A stretch of DNA of 7,048 nt from Leucobacter sp. (GTDB taxonomy: Bacteria > Actinomycetota > Actinomycetes > Actinomycetales > Microbacteriaceae): positions 1 to 7,048 of the forward strand of contig JAGNOB010000086.1 of the NCBI GenBank assembly GCA_017990305.1, read 5' to 3'. Numbering within the stretch: the stretch's first letter is position 1; each line of letters opens with the position of its first letter. The notes beneath the pieces were generated by a model. That model did no database searches. It saw nothing but the letters and a program-made list of their open reading frames with translations, and was not told the origin of the DNA. Positions 6,348 to 7,048 of this stretch are shown piece by piece. A program made the position numbers and the translations under genes.

Positions 6348-6806
6348 TTATTTGGAGGAAAATTCTACGTGCTTCTTGGCGCTCGCACAGTCTGCGCATA
6401 GGCCGTGGAAGGTTATCTCCGCAGCCGTGATCTCGAATCCGTGATCATCTGATGGCGTCAAACACGGGGCGGCGCCCACGGTGCACGGCACGTCCTCGAG
6501 GCGGCCACAGGAGCCACACAATAGGTGGTGATGGTTATCGCCGACGCGCGCCTCGTACCGTGCGGATCCGCCTGCCGGCGTGATTCGGCGCACGAGATTT
6601 GCCTCGGTCAACGCGGTGAGTACGCCGTAGACCGCCTGCAGCGAGGTGCCGGGAAGTTCGACGCGGAGGCGCTCGTAGAGCTCGCTCGCGTCGAGGTGCC
6701 CACCCGGCTGGAGTGCGTCAAGCACGGCCCGCCGTGGCGCAGTGGAGCGTAGCCCCGCGGCGTTGAGCCGGGCTGCGGACTCCGTGGCGTGGTGAGTGGT
6801 GGGCAT
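6348..6806 (-). CDS. furA: Fur-family peroxide/metal-responsive repressor, FurA/CatR type
   Basis: DNA-binding repressor of 152 aa. In mycobacteria and streptomycetes this subgroup controls a neighbouring catalase or catalase-peroxidase gene and itself. The N-terminal winged helix (about residues 10-85) includes recognition segment TSLQAVYGVLTALTEANLVRR; AVY-x-VL replaces the AVYRTL/TVYRTL of classical Fur, as in FurA/CatR proteins. The C-terminal domain holds two Cys pairs for structural zinc, C97-x2-C100 and C137-x2-C140. Putative sensing ligands by alignment to B. subtilis PerR are His37, Glu85, His92, His94 and Asp105 (PerR H37, D85, H91, H93, D104). The segment RVGDNHHHLLCGSCG and the later APCLTPSD closely resemble mycobacterial FurA. 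The last 12 residues (SAKKHVEFSSK region) are a basic tail. ATG 6806 is the only plausible start: the GGAGG upstream is just 1 nt away, too close for a normal ribosome site, and a promoter is placed for leaderless transcription. Confidence 0.92.
   Translation of the reverse strand: MPTTHHATESAARLNAAGLRSTAPRRAVLDALQPGGHLDASELYERLRVELPGTSLQAVYGVLTALTEANLVRRITPAGGSARYEARVGDNHHHLLCGSCGRLEDVPCTVGAAPCLTPSDDHGFEITAAEITFHGLCADCASAKKHVEFSSK
6362..6367 (-). promoter_or_regulatory. Possible internal -10 element for katA
   Basis: Minus-strand TAGAAT (5 of 6 matches to TATAAT) sits in an AT-rich patch at the furA 3' end and would start transcription about 45 nt before katA. No -35 hexamer resembling TTGACA, and no extended -10 TG, is seen upstream. 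It could also mark an mRNA cleavage region. Weak. Confidence 0.25.
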
Positions 6807-6812
6807 GCCTCC

Positions 6813-6840
6813 ATTGTAGCCCTTATTTTGAATGATTCAA
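6813..6840 (-). promoter_or_regulatory. furA-katA promoter, probably giving a leaderless furA mRNA
   Basis: On the minus strand, -35 TTGAAT (6840-6835, first four bases TTGA as in TTGACA) and -10 TACAAT (6818-6813, 5 of 6 matches) are 16 bp apart. Six nt separate the -10 from ATG 6806, so the predicted start of transcription is the A of the ATG or within 1-2 nt of it. This explains why the GGAGG next to the ATG is too close to act as a ribosome site. Confidence 0.7.
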
Positions 6841-6847
6841 ATTAAGG
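6821..6847. promoter_or_regulatory. Palindromic operator, probable FurA box
   Basis: A 27-bp palindrome centred on G6834 has 13-bp arms matching at 12 of 13 positions (only 6826/6842, T against T, fails). The perfect core is TTTGAATGATTCAAA (6827-6841) and the outer 5 bp are CCTTA/TAAGG. It is strikingly AT-rich in a GC-rich window and overlaps the -35 and the spacer of the furA promoter. Fur-family repressors bind AT-rich inverted repeats of this kind, so autoregulation by promoter occlusion is the natural reading. It lies in the furA-secA divergent region but more than 110 bp from secA. Confidence 0.75.
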
Positions 6848-6964
6848 AAGGAATTCCCAGCGCAATGGTCACAGCCGTTGCTAAGCTGAGGAGTTGTCAC
6901 AATTAGGCAACGACGATGCCCCTGCTCCGCAGCTCATCGCGCACTACCGTACAGGAGACACAAC
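6848..6964 (+). promoter_or_regulatory. secA upstream region and ribosome binding site
   Basis: The rest of the furA-secA divergent spacer. AGGAG (6953-6957) lies 7 nt before GTG 6965 and is a good ribosome site. A secA promoter is expected here because furA points the other way, but none stands out. TTGCTA (6878-6883) with CAATTA (6900-6905, spacer 16) is a poor match. A 6-bp repeat CGTTGC (6876-6881) and GCAACG (6907-6912) has a long 25-nt loop. Confidence 0.55.
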
Positions 6965-7048
6965 GTGGCGACAGTCCTCGAGAAGATCCTTCGCGTCGGC
7001 GAAGGACGCACGCTCAAGAAGCTCGAGCGGTTGGCCAAGACCGTCAAC
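6965..7048 (+). CDS. secA: Preprotein translocase ATPase SecA, N-terminal fragment (continues beyond window)
   Basis: The first 28 codons translate to an N-terminus beginning MATVLEKILRVGEGRTLKKL and ending LERLAKTVN. This matches the opening helix of actinobacterial SecA1 (MxxVLEKxLRxGEGRxLKKL pattern), the ATPase that drives proteins through SecYEG. The GTG start is supported by AGGAG 7 nt upstream. The ATPase motifs lie outside the window, so the call rests on the N-terminal helix and on location: secA follows hpf in many actinobacteria (M. tuberculosis Rv3241c-Rv3240c). Confidence 0.85.
   Translation, partial: MATVLEKILRVGEGRTLKKLERLAKTVN

Noticed and set aside
6868..6900. Two GTCACA hexamers (6868 and 6896) upstream of secA, considered as MtrA sites
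   Set aside because: MtrA sites are expected as GTNAC repeats about 10 bp apart; these are 28 bp apart and the second halves do not match.
6916..7048. ATG-started open frame overlapping secA in another frame, considered as a SecM-like leader peptide
   Set aside because: No ribosome site and no arrest-motif-like or signal-like sequence. It is Arg-rich out-of-frame reading that continues into secA; chance openness is expected at this GC content.
7..7048. Mobile element, CRISPR array, tRNA, rRNA or novel defence system
   Set aside because: No terminal inverted repeats, transposase or integrase motifs, spaced direct repeats or RNA-gene signatures were seen. Every substantial stretch is accounted for by recognised genes.

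Overview
The window is chromosomal DNA of high G+C content from an actinomycete. It carries actinobacterial marker genes (mtrB, lpqB, a FurA/CatR-type regulator, the SecA1 amino terminus). The most likely source is Micrococcales, possibly Microbacteriaceae; the family is inferred from protein style and gene content and cannot be proved here. No mobile element, CRISPR array, tRNA or rRNA was seen.

Layout. On the plus strand from the left edge are the 3' part of mtrB (sensor kinase), lpqB (lipoprotein partner of MtrB, overlapping mtrB by ATGA), comF (phosphoribosyltransferase-fold protein) and hpf (long ribosome hibernation factor). A minus-strand block follows. It is read from right to left as furA (peroxide/metal-responsive Fur-family repressor, 6806-6348), katA (haem catalase, 6311-4851) and a polyprenol-phosphate mannose synthase gene (4769-3960). 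At the right edge, on the plus strand, the first 28 codons of secA begin at 6965.

How the genes work together. mtrB-lpqB(-comF)-hpf-secA is a familiar actinobacterial order (in M. tuberculosis, Rv3245c to Rv3240c). Here the three minus-strand genes sit between hpf and secA. furA-katA looks like a self-contained peroxide-defence unit: one strong promoter is overlapped by a near-perfect 27-bp palindrome that is probably FurA's own operator, and a 10-bp-stem terminator follows katA. The mannosyltransferase gene appears to have its own, probably leaderless, promoter just beyond that terminator. It converges on hpf with 3 bp between the stop codons.

Most of the window is ordinary housekeeping and stress biology, and I found no convincing undescribed system. 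The points most worth following are in the control DNA: the furA operator/promoter/start arrangement, the hpf terminator-like hairpin lying inside the 3' coding end of the convergent gene, and the insertion of the furA-katA and mannosyltransferase genes into a conserved neighbourhood.
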